Part shown: positions 48,501 through 57,900 of the stretch, piece by piece | How the letters are laid out: every line of letters starts with the position of its first letter | How positions within the stretch are numbered: position 1 is the stretch's first letter | NCBI RefSeq assembly: GCF_013426735.1 | Contig: NZ_AP023273.1 | Coordinates: 948,501 to 1,012,500 of the forward strand | DNA: 64,000 nt | Direction of reading: 5' to 3' | Source: Agrobacterium vitis | GTDB taxonomy: Bacteria; Pseudomonadota; Alphaproteobacteria; Rhizobiales; Rhizobiaceae | The notes under the pieces: model-generated | Databases searched by the model: none | Told to the model about the DNA's origin: nothing | The model's input: the letters and a program-made list of their open reading frames with translations, nothing else | Made by a program: the position numbers and the translations under genes

Positions 48501-51500
48501 AAAGCGGTCAAGGGTGGCAGCACCCGGATAGCGTCCCGCCAGGCCAATTACGGCGATATCACGATCACGCGGACGGGTATGAACGGACGGCGCGCCGATG
48601 TCCGGTCTGGCGGGTGATGCTGCAACAGAGGCGGCCATGACAGGCTCTGATGCGGCGACGGTTTCTGCATGGTTCGTTGGAGTTGCCAAAGCCTGTGCTG
48701 GACGTGCGGCGATGACGGTGGGCTGTAGCAATCCGGGCAAAATCTCCGGGCATTTGCGCAGCAAGTAATCGGCAACGCCATTCAGGTTGATCGTTTCAAA
48801 AAACAGCGTAGCGGACAGATCGGTCCCCAGCCATTTTTCAAGTTTTTCAACCATTTCAACCGCCAAAAGCGAATCGAAACCATAGCGCTCGAATGCAATG
48901 CCAGGACGGATGGTTGTGGCATCCATGCCCAAGGTTTCAGCCAGCATTCTCACCAGCCTGTCCAGCAAGGCAGTGCGCAGTTCGGACGCCTCCGGCTGGG
49001 CCTGATCTGGACGTGCAGGCACAGACGCAGGCGCTTGCGCCTGTGTGGGCACGGCGACGGGTTCATCACCCTCACACAGAAACCGGATGAAACGTTCGGC
49101 ATCTCCGTAACCGGCCTGGATTCGTGGGGGTAGCGCCCCATCCAGAACATCCAGAAAGACGCTCAATGCATCTTTCAAAGGGAGAGGATCTGTTCCCATC
49201 CGGCGTTTCATGCCGCGCATCACGCGGTCACTGACCTGCATCCCGCCACCGGCCCACAGGGTCCAACCAATCGACAGGCTATGCCCGGAGCGCTCCTTTT
49301 GTGCGACCCGCTCAGCGCGTTTCTGCATGAAGCGGTTCAGATAGGCATTCGCCGCCGCATAGTCAGACTGGCCGATTGCACCGTGAACCGCGGCAATAGA
49401 GCTATTGACCAGAAAAAACCGCAGGGGCATTGCTGCGGTTGCAGCATCCAGCGCCAACAGGCCATCAATCTTCGGGGCAAGAACGCGATCAAAGGACTGG
49501 CGCTCCTTAGTCCGGGCCATGCCATCCTCGATAAGGCCAGCACTGTGAATCACCCCATCTAGACGACCATGGTCACGGATAATCTGCTCCAAGGCGGCCC
49601 GCAAGCTGGAAGGGTCTGCAACATCGCAGACAACAAACGGAAAATCGGTATCACGGGGCGAAGTCCGCCCGGCAAGAATGACTGTTTTCGCCTTGCGCTG
49701 CATCAGGCTCTGCGCCATGGCGCGGCCAATCGCGCCAGCACCACCAGTGATAAGAACCACTGCGCCTTCAACATCATCACGCCGCGCCGCGCTCTGCTGC
49801 GCCCGCGCAAAGGACACCTCGGGCGGGGTATCGCTCAGGGCGACGGCGATTCCTCCGCCTTCAAGCGCCATCGTGCGGATCAGGGGAATGGCGCAGGCTC
49901 CAAAATCCGATGCCCCCGGCCGGATCCAAAGTCCTGTCAAATCGCCTGCGCGCATCCAATCACGCAAGGTGGACAGAACAAGCCAAAGGCCGTCATGCAG
50001 GCTCTGCGCGTCGTCATCTGCGGTTTGGGCGCTGGGAAGCGACAGCAAACGGGGCGTGTCTGCCGATGTCCCCACCAGCACGAAATCGTCTGCGGGAGAT
50101 GCATCGATCAACCCCTGCACCGCCGCATCCGGCACGGAAACCCGACTGACCATCGCCGCTTGCGGCTCTGCCACCACAATCTCCGACGCCACAGCTGCGG
50201 ACACAGGCCGCGTCGCAAGACCGTAAATCCGGGCAAGGGTCTGACCATCGGCCACCACGTCCACGTCATGTCGGCCGTCCATGCGCCGACGGCACAGCGA
50301 AACAGCCTGGCTGGCGGTGATATTGGAGATCTCAAATCGTTCGACGGCAAAGGGCACGCCCGGTGCTTCGCCCGGGAAAAGCGCGGAAACGATGGTCTGT
50401 AGCGCTGCGTCGAGCAAAACAGGATGCGCAGCAGTTTCGGGCAAGAGGGCGTCCGCCGGAAGGTCCAGCTTGCCGACCACCTGCCCTGCCGCAACCGCCA
50501 TCGTGCGAACGGCGCGGAATGCGGGGCCGTGTTCGATCGCAACGGAAATCAGTCTTTCATAGGGCAGACCGAGATCAGTGCCGGATTCGGACGGCACGTC
50601 TGCCACGGGCTGCGGTTCCTGAAGGCTCGTGCGGCCTCGGACCACGACATCGCCCAGTTCATCGTGAACAATGAAACCATCTTCGCCCTGGCGACGGATC
50701 GTGAGATCGACGCCGGTTTCCGTTGCGCGCGCCGGTCTTTGCCAAACCACATCGCGTAGAGCAGCAAAATCGCTTCCCGACACGGATGCAAAGGCCCGGG
50801 CAACGTAAGACAGCGTTACAACACCGGGCAGGATGGCCACACCACCAATAATATGATGCGACAGGTAAGGATGTGATGCAGGAATGTGCAGATGGGCACC
50901 ATCCTCGGTCAGATCAAACCGCAGATCCTCCACAGCAGGTGTGATGGCGGGAGCAGGCGCAACAAGCGGCTCGAACCAGTGACTGGTACGCTCAAAGACG
51001 TAACCCGGCAAATGCAAGCGTGGGAGAACGGGCACCTGCGCCGTCCAATCAACAAACGCGCCGTTAACCCAAGCCGCAAGCTGATCAGGCATATCTGCCG
51101 AAACCACGGTCTCAGTTGCCTTTTCCTCGTCGGCATGGCCAGTCCAGACATCCGCAGGCAAAGCGCTTCCCGTGGCAATGGCCATAAGCTGATCACGCAA
51201 CTCCTCGCCCTTGGTCAACATCGCCGCTCGGTGGGCCATCGTCTCGCGCCCGTGGGTCAGGCTGCTGGCAATAGCCGCAACCTCGGCGGTGGGATTGCGC
51301 TCCAGCCAATGGGCCAGATCGCGGCAGCGGCGCTTCAGCGCGGCTTCGCTGCGTGCTGATAGCACGATAGGCCAGCCCGATTGGGGCATGGCGGTCTGAG
51401 ATATGGCCGGTTGGGACATTCCCGCACCGGCACGAAACTCCTCGATCAGGGCATGGGCGTTGGTTCCGCCAAACCCGAAGGAACTCACCCCCGCACGACG

Positions 51501-52718
51501 CGGCATATCCTCTGAAGCAGGCCATGGCTCAAGCCTGTCGGCAATGCGCAACGGGGACCCGGCAAGCCGCAAAAGCGGATTTGGCTTCTCGAAGCCAGCA
51601 GTCGGCGGAATCTGCGCGTGTTTGAGTGCAGCCACCACTTTTGCAACACCGGCAATACCGGCGGCGCCTTCCAGATGGCCGATATTGTTCTTGACAGAGC
51701 CGATCCGGGTCACGCCTTCGGCGGGTGTTAGCCCGGCTTGGGCGTAAAGTGTTTCCATCGCGGTTTTCAGACCCCGAATCTCAATCGGGTCGCCGATAGG
51801 GGTGCCGGTTCCATGGGCTTCGACATAACCCAGTGTTTCGGGCGAAACTCCTGCGCGTAACAATACGCGTGTGATCAGCGCTGCTTGCTCCGTCGGATTG
51901 GTGACGGTCAGACCGGCACTGTTGCCGCCATGGTTCGACGCCACTTCGCGGATGACCGCATGGATGGGATCACCATCGAGCAAAGCCTGTGCCAGCGGTT
52001 TCAACACGACCACAGCGGCACCTTCGCCACGGACATATCCGTCCGCCCGGGAATCAAACGCCCTTGAGGTACCGGATTTGGACAACATTCCGGCCTTGGA
52101 AAACGCCAGAAAATGATCCGGCGACCAGATCAGGTTGGCACCGCCCGCAAGTGCCACCATGCAGGAACCTGCCCGCAAAGCCTGCACCGCCTGCTCGATG
52201 GCAACCAATGCACTGGAGCACGCCGTGTCGTTGGTGACGCTCGGTCCGGTGAAATTGAAAAAATAGGAGACACGGTTCGACAGCACCGCCTGAGAAATGC
52301 CGGTGGCCATGTGGGCCTCAACCTCAGGCATGGCGCGGGCCTGCATTTCCAGATAATCCCAATGGCATGCCCCCATGAACACACCCACTTGTCGCGATGA
52401 CAGACGCGACGGGGCAATGGCTGCATCTTCCAGCGCGTTCCAGGCCACTTCCAGAATGAACCGCTGCTGTGGGTCCATCCTCTTGGCTTCGCGGGCCGAA
52501 ATGCCGAAGAACAGAGGATCGAACTCATCCGCTGCATCGATAAATCCGCCCCAGAATGTACGATCCGGTGGAAAACCCGCGCTGCGACGCAGTTGTGGCA
52601 GTTCCGTGATCTTAACCTCACCGGACGCGATGATGTCCCAGAAGGCCTCCAATGTTTCGGCCCCAGGAAAGCGAAGCGCAAGACCAATGATCGCGATGGG
52701 TTCGGGCATAGCGGTCAT
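43653..52718 (-). CDS. Trans-AT polyketide synthase, 3021 residues, proposed glutarimide-forming start of the assembly line
   Basis: Domains in order (approximate residues): KS1 7-428, DH 593-838 (HIIGGVAILPG and HPVLLDAALQ intact), KR 900-1213 (GGAGAIG, QSDYAAANAY), ACP 1243-1323 (GFDSL); KS2 1384-1809 (TMCSAS, HGSGT, NIAHL), a DH-fold domain without the usual catalytic motif 1974-2227, ACP 2280-2353 (GFDSI); KS3 2393-2816 and a helical C-terminal tail to 3021. No AT domain. KS-DH-KR-ACP followed by KS-X-ACP is the opening layout of glutarimide PKSs, where X (the B or branching domain) adds the amide nitrogen and closes the ring. The gene overlaps the amidotransferase gene (ATGA at 52715-52718) and the second PKS gene. 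A second Met at codon 4 is an alternative start. Confidence 0.93.
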   Translation of the reverse strand: MTAMPEPIAIIGLALRFPGAETLEAFWDIIASGEVKITELPQLRRSAGFPPDRTFWGGFIDAADEFDPLFFGISAREAKRMDPQQRFILEVAWNALEDAAIAPSRLSSRQVGVFMGACHWDYLEMQARAMPEVEAHMATGISQAVLSNRVSYFFNFTGPSVTNDTACSSALVAIEQAVQALRAGSCMVALAGGANLIWSPDHFLAFSKAGMLSKSGTSRAFDSRADGYVRGEGAAVVVLKPLAQALLDGDPIHAVIREVASNHGGNSAGLTVTNPTEQAALITRVLLRAGVSPETLGYVEAHGTGTPIGDPIEIRGLKTAMETLYAQAGLTPAEGVTRIGSVKNNIGHLEGAAGIAGVAKVVAALKHAQIPPTAGFEKPNPLLRLAGSPLRIADRLEPWPASEDMPRRAGVSSFGFGGTNAHALIEEFRAGAGMSQPAISQTAMPQSGWPIVLSARSEAALKRRCRDLAHWLERNPTAEVAAIASSLTHGRETMAHRAAMLTKGEELRDQLMAIATGSALPADVWTGHADEEKATETVVSADMPDQLAAWVNGAFVDWTAQVPVLPRLHLPGYVFERTSHWFEPLVAPAPAITPAVEDLRFDLTEDGAHLHIPASHPYLSHHIIGGVAILPGVVTLSYVARAFASVSGSDFAALRDVVWQRPARATETGVDLTIRRQGEDGFIVHDELGDVVVRGRTSLQEPQPVADVPSESGTDLGLPYERLISVAIEHGPAFRAVRTMAVAAGQVVGKLDLPADALLPETAAHPVLLDAALQTIVSALFPGEAPGVPFAVERFEISNITASQAVSLCRRRMDGRHDVDVVADGQTLARIYGLATRPVSAAVASEIVVAEPQAAMVSRVSVPDAAVQGLIDASPADDFVLVGTSADTPRLLSLPSAQTADDDAQSLHDGLWLVLSTLRDWMRAGDLTGLWIRPGASDFGACAIPLIRTMALEGGGIAVALSDTPPEVSFARAQQSAARRDDVEGAVVLITGGAGAIGRAMAQSLMQRKAKTVILAGRTSPRDTDFPFVVCDVADPSSLRAALEQIIRDHGRLDGVIHSAGLIEDGMARTKERQSFDRVLAPKIDGLLALDAATAAMPLRFFLVNSSIAAVHGAIGQSDYAAANAYLNRFMQKRAERVAQKERSGHSLSIGWTLWAGGGMQVSDRVMRGMKRRMGTDPLPLKDALSVFLDVLDGALPPRIQAGYGDAERFIRFLCEGDEPVAVPTQAQAPASVPARPDQAQPEASELRTALLDRLVRMLAETLGMDATTIRPGIAFERYGFDSLLAVEMVEKLEKWLGTDLSATLFFETINLNGVADYLLRKCPEILPGLLQPTVIAARPAQALATPTNHAETVAASEPVMAASVAASPARPDIGAPSVHTRPRDRDIAVIGLAGRYPGAATLDRFWENLAQGRHSFAPVPQDRWPHQDIYFPEREVLGKSTIQTGGFLDDIDKFDPRYFNISQAEAERMSPEVRLLLECAVETFEQAGYSRETLQAEYGGDVGVLVGTMSNHYNLYGFQNMLMHGARASGSYTGTMPNMISYFYGLTGPSIFVDTMCSASLTALDLAVRLLREGQCRMVLAGGVNLLLHPYNLISSSQEHFTSNRAEIIRSFGLGADGTILGEGVGTALLKPLAAAERDGDLIQAVIVGTAMANAGPRNGFTVPSPAMQARAVRGALADARLSPADISYIETHGSGTKLGDPIEIAALQEVFGSSTEVALGSVKSNIAHLLAAAGIAGLTKLVLQLRNAQIAPSLHSDQLNPAIPFHKTPFRVNQTLSPWTGSDAPRRAGITSIGAGGMNNHMIVEEYRTAVAPHLPARPVVMPFSALSLERLGQIISRMIDWIDANPSIDPQRVAYTLQMGRTALRCRAAVVAQTLSDLRERLVQMREGDMTQVAYCADVMAEPPRAPLTGRDAESLARNWVRGEEVDWAAEWSTRPLRIELPAYPFERIRCWYEVDPDAPSVLRPEVFRRRLHPLIGTNQSNLKGVHFQTLLHADDVLDYVSRRNGEEWISPLLLTDAALAALDLAGHPACGLTAIEMAIENLAEAETIELFVADGGAVEIRQGDRTIFRATATNSATPIAGSKALLVPEADPGPLLAEAGISHRPYERGIEHFTVTSDGRFAATVVAATHRQDYDRKHTRLAPEAITAIEDCVRLAAHAAGLADWAALNLVSVDELLIDAVQSATVRIDGILLAKDGGVRVDLTLTCATGHLVAQLTGLYARSGDQPEIRKHRSETREPAFGKIGFDNKRREYRTVSSPVDDTQAPSNVGAALNGQSGQTALREIVAGTMKFDIEKVDIFTRFYDFGFDSISLTALTDAVNQRFGSKLTPAVFYDVANIAQLAAQLGDPIQRQSRSAAAKPVTAHGPALTEMAGRFTEVARTVPTPVAGTEQPIAIIGMSCRVPGANGTEAFDDLLFSSRFGLSSMPEIRYGRAELESIAAAGLPPKGGFLSDIARFDAEFFQMSPAEADVTDPQHRLMLEAVWHALEDAALVPASLPQETGVFIGVSGNDYREMMQRAGVPASGYVATGTSLAMLANRISFLLDLTGPSSAIDTACSSSLVAVHRAVLALRRGDCALALAGGVNIALTPEGFMGPMQGGMLSPDGECRTFSARANGYVRGEGVGVVVLKPLAQAMADGDPIHALIYGSAENHGGRAGSITAPRIGAQSAVIRAAMTGIDPARVGCVEAHGTGTELGDPVELDALNRAYAELAAATGRVLSPGSIMLSAVKPAIGHLEAAAGIAGLIKLVLCRKRGRIAASLLGQPENPYLNFSQGPFRTLSQPEDWPPERPLAGVSSFGFGGVNAHVVIGPASNDPVSSKSQPREPSSRLIVLSAQTETALRARARDLSAWIDRQPMTADLHHCFADTLQSGRVPMRIRAAFVSRDLSDLRTALAALAVGQDSGWVRGAVAGRPLFDPAARVAASLPPNADAATAAAWCAGAEILPLDETGSRLHLPIYAFEGQAHWFRASVTEAAVRRLPQADPAHRFTMDLLDRFIDGQVDAAEALLRVSEDVI
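45660..48570 (-). other. PKS module 2: KS-B(X)-ACP, proposed glutarimide-closing module
   Basis: Between KS2 (active Cys at about 48048) and the ACP (Ser at about 45781) lies a domain at about 46035-46800. It begins like a DH (HPLIGTNQSNLKG), but the catalytic HxxxGxxxxP site is replaced by a DYVSRRNGEEW stretch. A DH-fold domain alone between KS and ACP is the layout of branching domains in rhizoxin and glutarimide PKSs. Assignment as B rather than a dead DH is inference from position and context. Confidence 0.65.
48745..52706 (-). other. PKS module 1: KS-DH-KR-ACP
   Basis: The KS1 active Cys (DTACSSA) is at about 52220 and the HGTGT and NIGHLE His residues are present. DH, KR and ACP all look complete, with a KR catalytic Ser in NSSIAA and Tyr in SDYAAANAY. 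On a malonamyl starter this module would give an alpha,beta-unsaturated thioester, the Michael acceptor needed next. Borders are approximate. Confidence 0.8.
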
Positions 52719-54703
52719 GCGGCCAGCCTTTCTTCGATACTGACCGTGAGGCGCTCTCGCAGATACGCTTGCGAAACGGCAGGCAGGCCTTCGCGCCGGA
52801 CATATTGATGCTGCAACATCTGGAAACTGAGAAGTGAGACAAACGCCTGGTTTTCGCTGACGCTGATACGGTCACTAGGCTGCGTCATGATCTTGGTGAC
52901 CAGACGTTCGGCAAAGCGCGTGTCGATCAGTCCCGATCGACCGAGCTCTTGGGCGGACAACACCATTTCCAGATAGTCTGGTCGCTCCAGCACAAAGGAT
53001 TTGCTGTCTGCGGCACGGTAGGGATGTTTGTGACGGGTGCGGATCTCCTCCGGCAGTTCAGGAAAGGCATGTTTCAGCACAGCTTTTTCCGTCCAACCGT
53101 CATCATGTTTGAGATTCACCGAGCCGGCCATGGCCACGACATTGGGATCGAGAAATGGGCAGCGGTTTTCGACACCATGTGCCATTCCCATTCTTTCCCC
53201 CTGCGTGGACAGAAGATATCCCGGAAGCAAAGTGTTGAATTCCAGCCATTGCGCCTTTTCAACGGCGGTCATGTCCACAAATCCGGGAGCTTGCGCCGCC
53301 GCAGTCATCAAAGGGTTCAGCGCACGCGCCGCAAGCGCGCGGTCAGCGAGGAGACGCAGGGACAAATTGCCATTTTGATAGCGGATTTCGTGTGAAAACA
53401 GCCCCGGCAGCCGCTCGGTTGCAAACTGGTCGTACAGCCCCACCATGCCCGCGCCGGGCGCGTTGGCGAAATGCTTGAGATAAGGATTAAGCCGCGACAC
53501 CCGCATCCTGCGGGTTTCCGTGTCCAGCCCGGCCCAGCTTTCCCGCAGCATGGTTTCCCGGAACAGATCATAGCCAAGGAAAACCTCGTCCGAGCCCTCG
53601 CCGCTCAGAATAGTCTTGATGCCATCGGACTGCACCCGTTGCGACAAAAGGAACATCGGCACAAACGCCGTGCGGAACACCGGTACCTCGGCATGATAGA
53701 CCGCCTGCGCAAAAGCATTGCAGATGTCGCGGTGGCTTGCGCGCACTGTTGTATGGCGCGTGCCGAAACGTTTGCTGGCAAGGTCCTGGAACGGGCCTTC
53801 GTCAAGCCCCTCGTCCTCAAACCCGATGGAATAGGAGGATATGGGTTCAGCCTTGGGCAAATCAGCCAAAATAGCCGCGATGATCGTACTGTCCAGTCCG
53901 CCTGACAGATAGAGCCCCACCGGCACATCACTGCGCATACGGATGGTCACGGCGCGGATCAGGGCAGCGCGAACCGCTTCTGCGGCATCGGCCATCGATG
54001 AGAACTCTTGCCGTGGCTTGAAGTCCAGCGTGGTATAGCGCCCTGACTTGACCGTTCCATTGGCAGCGATTTCCATCCAGCCACCAATGGGCAGGGTTTC
54101 TATACCTTTCCAGCCGGTCTGGTCGGGCGATGGGGTCCAGCTCGCCAAAATGGCGGCGAAATGCGCGGGATCCGTTTCAAAACTGATACCACTGCACCCC
54201 AGGAAAGCCTTGATTTCCGAAGCGAAAACATAGCGTCCGTTCGTCTTCGCCCAAAACAGCGGTCGTTTTCCGAACCGATCGCGTGCCAAAACCAGAGCCT
54301 TCGTTTCGCGGTCATAGATGGCAAAGGCAAAAGCACCGTTCAGCCGCGGCAGGCATGCGGCCCCCCACGCTTCCCATGCACGCAGCAGCACTTCCGTATC
54401 ACCATCCGTGCGGAACTGCATGCCATGCAGTGACTGCAATTCCTGCCGCAGTTCGACGTAATTGTAGATTTCACCGTTAAAGCAGCACCAATAGCGCTGA
54501 GAGGGGCTGGCCATTGGTTGCTGGCCCGAGGCAAGATCGAGAATACTCAACCGCACCATGCCAAGGGTGCAGCGGTCGTCCCGATAATACCCGGCCTCGT
54601 CAGGGCCACGATGGCCGATGCGGGCCAGCATGGCCACGATCTCATCGGGGCCTTGAGGATTACAAGCTCCATCGGGTGCATATGATCCGGCGATACCACA
54701 CAT
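52715..54703 (-). CDS. AsnB-type glutamine-dependent amidotransferase of the polyketide pathway
   Basis: A 662-residue protein of the asparagine synthase B family. The N-terminal glutaminase domain begins MCGIAGSY (Cys2 nucleophile) and contains RLSILDLASGQQPM and CFNGEIYNY. The C-terminal synthetase domain has the ATP-pyrophosphatase motif SGGLDST at about residue 262 and GEGSDEVFLGYDLFRE. In glutarimide pathways a homologue (for example MgsB or LtmB) amidates a malonyl group on a free ACP, giving malonamyl-ACP as starter. The free ACP gene is directly upstream here, three bases away, and the first PKS gene overlaps downstream. That makes this role more likely than primary asparagine synthesis. 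AGGAGAG lies before the ATG. Confidence 0.9.
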   Translation of the reverse strand: MCGIAGSYAPDGACNPQGPDEIVAMLARIGHRGPDEAGYYRDDRCTLGMVRLSILDLASGQQPMASPSQRYWCCFNGEIYNYVELRQELQSLHGMQFRTDGDTEVLLRAWEAWGAACLPRLNGAFAFAIYDRETKALVLARDRFGKRPLFWAKTNGRYVFASEIKAFLGCSGISFETDPAHFAAILASWTPSPDQTGWKGIETLPIGGWMEIAANGTVKSGRYTTLDFKPRQEFSSMADAAEAVRAALIRAVTIRMRSDVPVGLYLSGGLDSTIIAAILADLPKAEPISSYSIGFEDEGLDEGPFQDLASKRFGTRHTTVRASHRDICNAFAQAVYHAEVPVFRTAFVPMFLLSQRVQSDGIKTILSGEGSDEVFLGYDLFRETMLRESWAGLDTETRRMRVSRLNPYLKHFANAPGAGMVGLYDQFATERLPGLFSHEIRYQNGNLSLRLLADRALAARALNPLMTAAAQAPGFVDMTAVEKAQWLEFNTLLPGYLLSTQGERMGMAHGVENRCPFLDPNVVAMAGSVNLKHDDGWTEKAVLKHAFPELPEEIRTRHKHPYRAADSKSFVLERPDYLEMVLSAQELGRSGLIDTRFAERLVTKIMTQPSDRISVSENQAFVSLLSFQMLQHQYVRREGLPAVSQAYLRERLTVSIEERLAA

Positions 54704-54706
54704 GGC

Positions 54707-54967
54707 TCATCTCTCCTGTTGCTGCACCAATTTGGCTGACGCAGCGACCGCCATGCGCCGCAGGCTGGACATCACATTGGTCAGGAATTCATCATCTTCC
54801 AGCGTGAGCTGGAACTCTGACTGTAGAAAACCGAGCAGTTGGACATAGCCGAAACTGTCCATGATGCCTGCTTCAAAGAGATTGGTATCGACATCGAAAT
54901 CCTCGCCGAAAATAACGAGAAACTGCTCTTCGATATATTTTGCTATCCGCGGCGCAACGGTATCCAT
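54707..54967 (-). CDS. Free acyl carrier protein, probable substrate carrier of the amidotransferase
   Basis: An 86-residue carrier protein. The phosphopantetheine site is Ser in AGIMDSFGYVQLLGFL (about residue 38). The C-terminal helix ends in a Gln/Arg-rich tail. The GIMDSFG motif is the form seen in free ACPs, unlike the GxDSx motifs of the PKS-integrated carriers. It sits between the AT-ER gene (seven bases) and the amidotransferase gene (three bases). It matches the MgsC/ChxC position in glutarimide clusters, where this ACP holds the malonyl unit that becomes malonamyl. Confidence 0.88.
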   Translation of the reverse strand: MDTVAPRIAKYIEEQFLVIFGEDFDVDTNLFEAGIMDSFGYVQLLGFLQSEFQLTLEDDEFLTNVMSSLRRMAVAASAKLVQQQER

Positions 54968-54973
54968 AGAATT

Positions 54974-57900
54974 TTAAGTCCTTGAAAAATCTCGGATTGC
55001 ACGTTCGATCCTGTCGGCGGTTGCCGTCAGAAGCTGTGAATTGACCGCAACAACTGTGCGGTTTTGCCAATCGGCCAGGCTTGTACCCGCAACCCACTGG
55101 TTGAACGCGCCCATGGCGGGGCCGCAGTGGATCTGAAAATCGACTTTCCGCTCTGCCGCACCTTGCAGGGCCAACCGCCCCGACAGGCCGAAATACCAGC
55201 GAAAAATGTAGGCCATCTTCTGTTTGGGCACCGACAGCGCACGTTCGATGGCCGCAGGCGGCCAATAGGCCAGGCAATCCTGCCAGACCTGATCGAAACC
55301 ACGCTGGAAATAGCGTGTTTCGATCTGGTCGCGGGTCTGATTATCGATATCCTCGATCCGATCATGATGCATGTAGAGATCGAAAAGCCGGTTGGCGCGC
55401 GCCGGAAACAGCACGCCCCGCCGCAAGACTTGCACCTGCGCGCCGATTTCAAACATATCGCCAGCGGGTGCATAGGCTGTATCTTGAACTTCGGCCTCGG
55501 CCAGCATTTGCTTGACCAGCGTGCTCGTACCCGCTTCCTGCGTGCATTGGTTGATGGATCCGGTCACGGTGAACTCGGCCCCAAGAACCAGTGCCGAGGC
55601 TGCGGCATCGGGAGTGCCAATGCCGCCACCCGCACCAATACGCACTGGGCGTGCATAGCTCATTTCCGCCTGCACGGCATCCCGCAAACGGCAGATCGCC
55701 GGGATCAGGACCGTTGCATTTCCCTGATCGGTATGACCGCCAGAATCGGCCTCGACGCAGATATCGTCGGCCATTGGAATCCTTTTGGCCAATTCCGCCA
55801 TTTCAGACGTAATATCTCCCTTGGCCAGCAGCGATTGAACAATCTGATCCGGTGCTGGCAGGAGAAAGATCCGGGCCACCTCGGGGCGGGACAATTTTGC
55901 CACGACGCGGTTGCCGATAGCGACACCTCCCGGTGAAAGCGCGTCGCGTGAAAGCCCCAGCAAGCGGTAGCGTACCAGTTCGGGAGTCATTTTGATAAAG
56001 GCGGAAGCCTCAATCGTCCGAATGCCATACCGCAGGAACAAAGCCACATTGGCGGCCTCGTTCGATCCGCTCAACAGGTTCACACCAAAAGGCTGGCGTT
56101 GCGGGATACGTGCTGTCAGATCGGCCAGGGCGGACTCAACCCGTTCCGACGACAAACCTCCCGTTCCAAAGAAGGACAGAATGCCCGCATTCGCGCAGGC
56201 AACAACCCAATCCACACTGGCAATGCCATGCACCATGCCGCCACAAATATGAGAATACCGAACACCATGAACGGCACGGAATGCCGCCGAGCCCAGCGTT
56301 TCCGCTCCCAGGCCACTGCCAGTCTTTTGCACGATTGGCACGGCGGACGGTGCAAGGATTGCAATTTCGGGTGCAAGTGACGGTACAACAAGCGGTCCCG
56401 GCATGGCCGCAACATGCGTGCGGCGGATCTCCGCGATCATTTGCGTCAGAACCGGCTTCGGAGCAAGCTCGACAAAGTCGCGCACGCCCATATCCAGCAT
56501 ATGCCCAACGGACCCAACCCAATCAACGGATCGCGACAGCAGACCGGCGATCTGGCCACCGATATTGATTGCGGAATACGGACGCGCCGTCACATTCGAC
56601 ACCACCGGCACCAAGGGCGGGGCGAACCGGAAAACGGACAAATATTCGGCAAAAGCTGCTTCCGCCTTGCGCATCAGCCGTGAATGGAACGCGCCGCTGA
56701 CCGGCAGGGGAATGCAAGCCTTTGCACCTTCAGCCTGAATGATCCCCGCCGCCGCGCGGATCTGATCCGCATCGCCGGAAATCACAATCTGCCCGGGCGT
56801 GTTCAGGTTGGCGATATCGACCTGATCGAAACCTGCATTGTCGATAATCTGTTCAAGGCGGGGACGATTCAGTCCGAGGACCGCAGACATCGCACCGGCA
56901 GGAGCCTCTGCCATCAGTTCGGCTCGCTTCTTGACGATGCCAAGCGCAGTCTCGAAATCCATGACGCCCGCCGCATGGAGCGCGTTCATCTCGCCAAGCG
57001 AGTGCCCGGCCAGAACATCGGGCATGCCGTGATTTGCAACATGGTGTTGCCACGCCAGCGCATTGACGCAAAAAATCAAAGGCTGGGCGTAACGCGTATT
57101 GCCCAGTTTACCCGACGGGTTTTCATGGCAGACATCGGCAATGGAATAGCCGAGAATGCGGTCAGCACTGGCCACCAGATCCGGAAACCGCGAGAAGTGT
57201 TCCTCGCCCATTCCGGTGACCTGCGACCCCTGCCCCGCAAAGACCACCGCCTTACCCCATCGACCACCCCGCTGCGAAGAAGGGATTTGTTCAAGGTTTT
57301 TCATGCTCACCTCGTCCAGCGCCTTGAGGCGGTCCAGTTCGCTCTGACCCGCCGCGAACGGTGAAAGGATACGCTCTTGCGGCCACTCTTGCGCCGCGCG
57401 CAACGACCGTGCCGCCAAGGTGGCAAGGCTGCCCGAAGGCCCGACATCGATGAGACGGAAAACCTTGCCCAGCGACTCCAGCGTTTGTACAGCCATACGG
57501 AAATTGATCTGCCCGCGCCCGACGCGGGCGAAATGGGCGGCATCGGGCGCAGCGATGATCCTGCCGGTCATGGCCGAAATCAGCGGCACTTGCGGAGATC
57601 GGTAGTGACGATTGGCAAAAACCGCAGCAACGTCAGCAGCGACGGCGTCCATAGCAGTGGTGTGGAAGGCCCTTGCGATCGGGGGCGTGACCACCAGATG
57701 TCCATCGGCCCGCAGCTTGTGTCCAGCCGCGTCTATAGCACCTTCTGGGCCTGCAATAATAAATTGATTGTCTGCTTGCTCTCCAACGAATTCCACGCCG
57801 ATGAGGCCATCCACTGCCGATATCGGCCCAAGGACGGTCATCATCCGTCCAGCAGCACACCCGTTCTGAATGATGCGGGCGGTTTTGGCGATGCAGCACA

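Noticed and set aside
43653..52718. Hybrid NRPS-PKS
   Set aside because: No condensation or adenylation domain motif is present in either giant protein.
22690..54703. Numerous plus-strand open frames of 60-360 codons, for example 31291-32382
   Set aside because: These are GC-rich shadows of the PKS frame on the opposite strand. Their translations follow complementary PKS motifs and no known family.
52715..54703. Housekeeping asparagine synthetase
   Set aside because: Not excluded by sequence alone. Overlap with the PKS gene and the adjoining free ACP make a pathway role much more likely.
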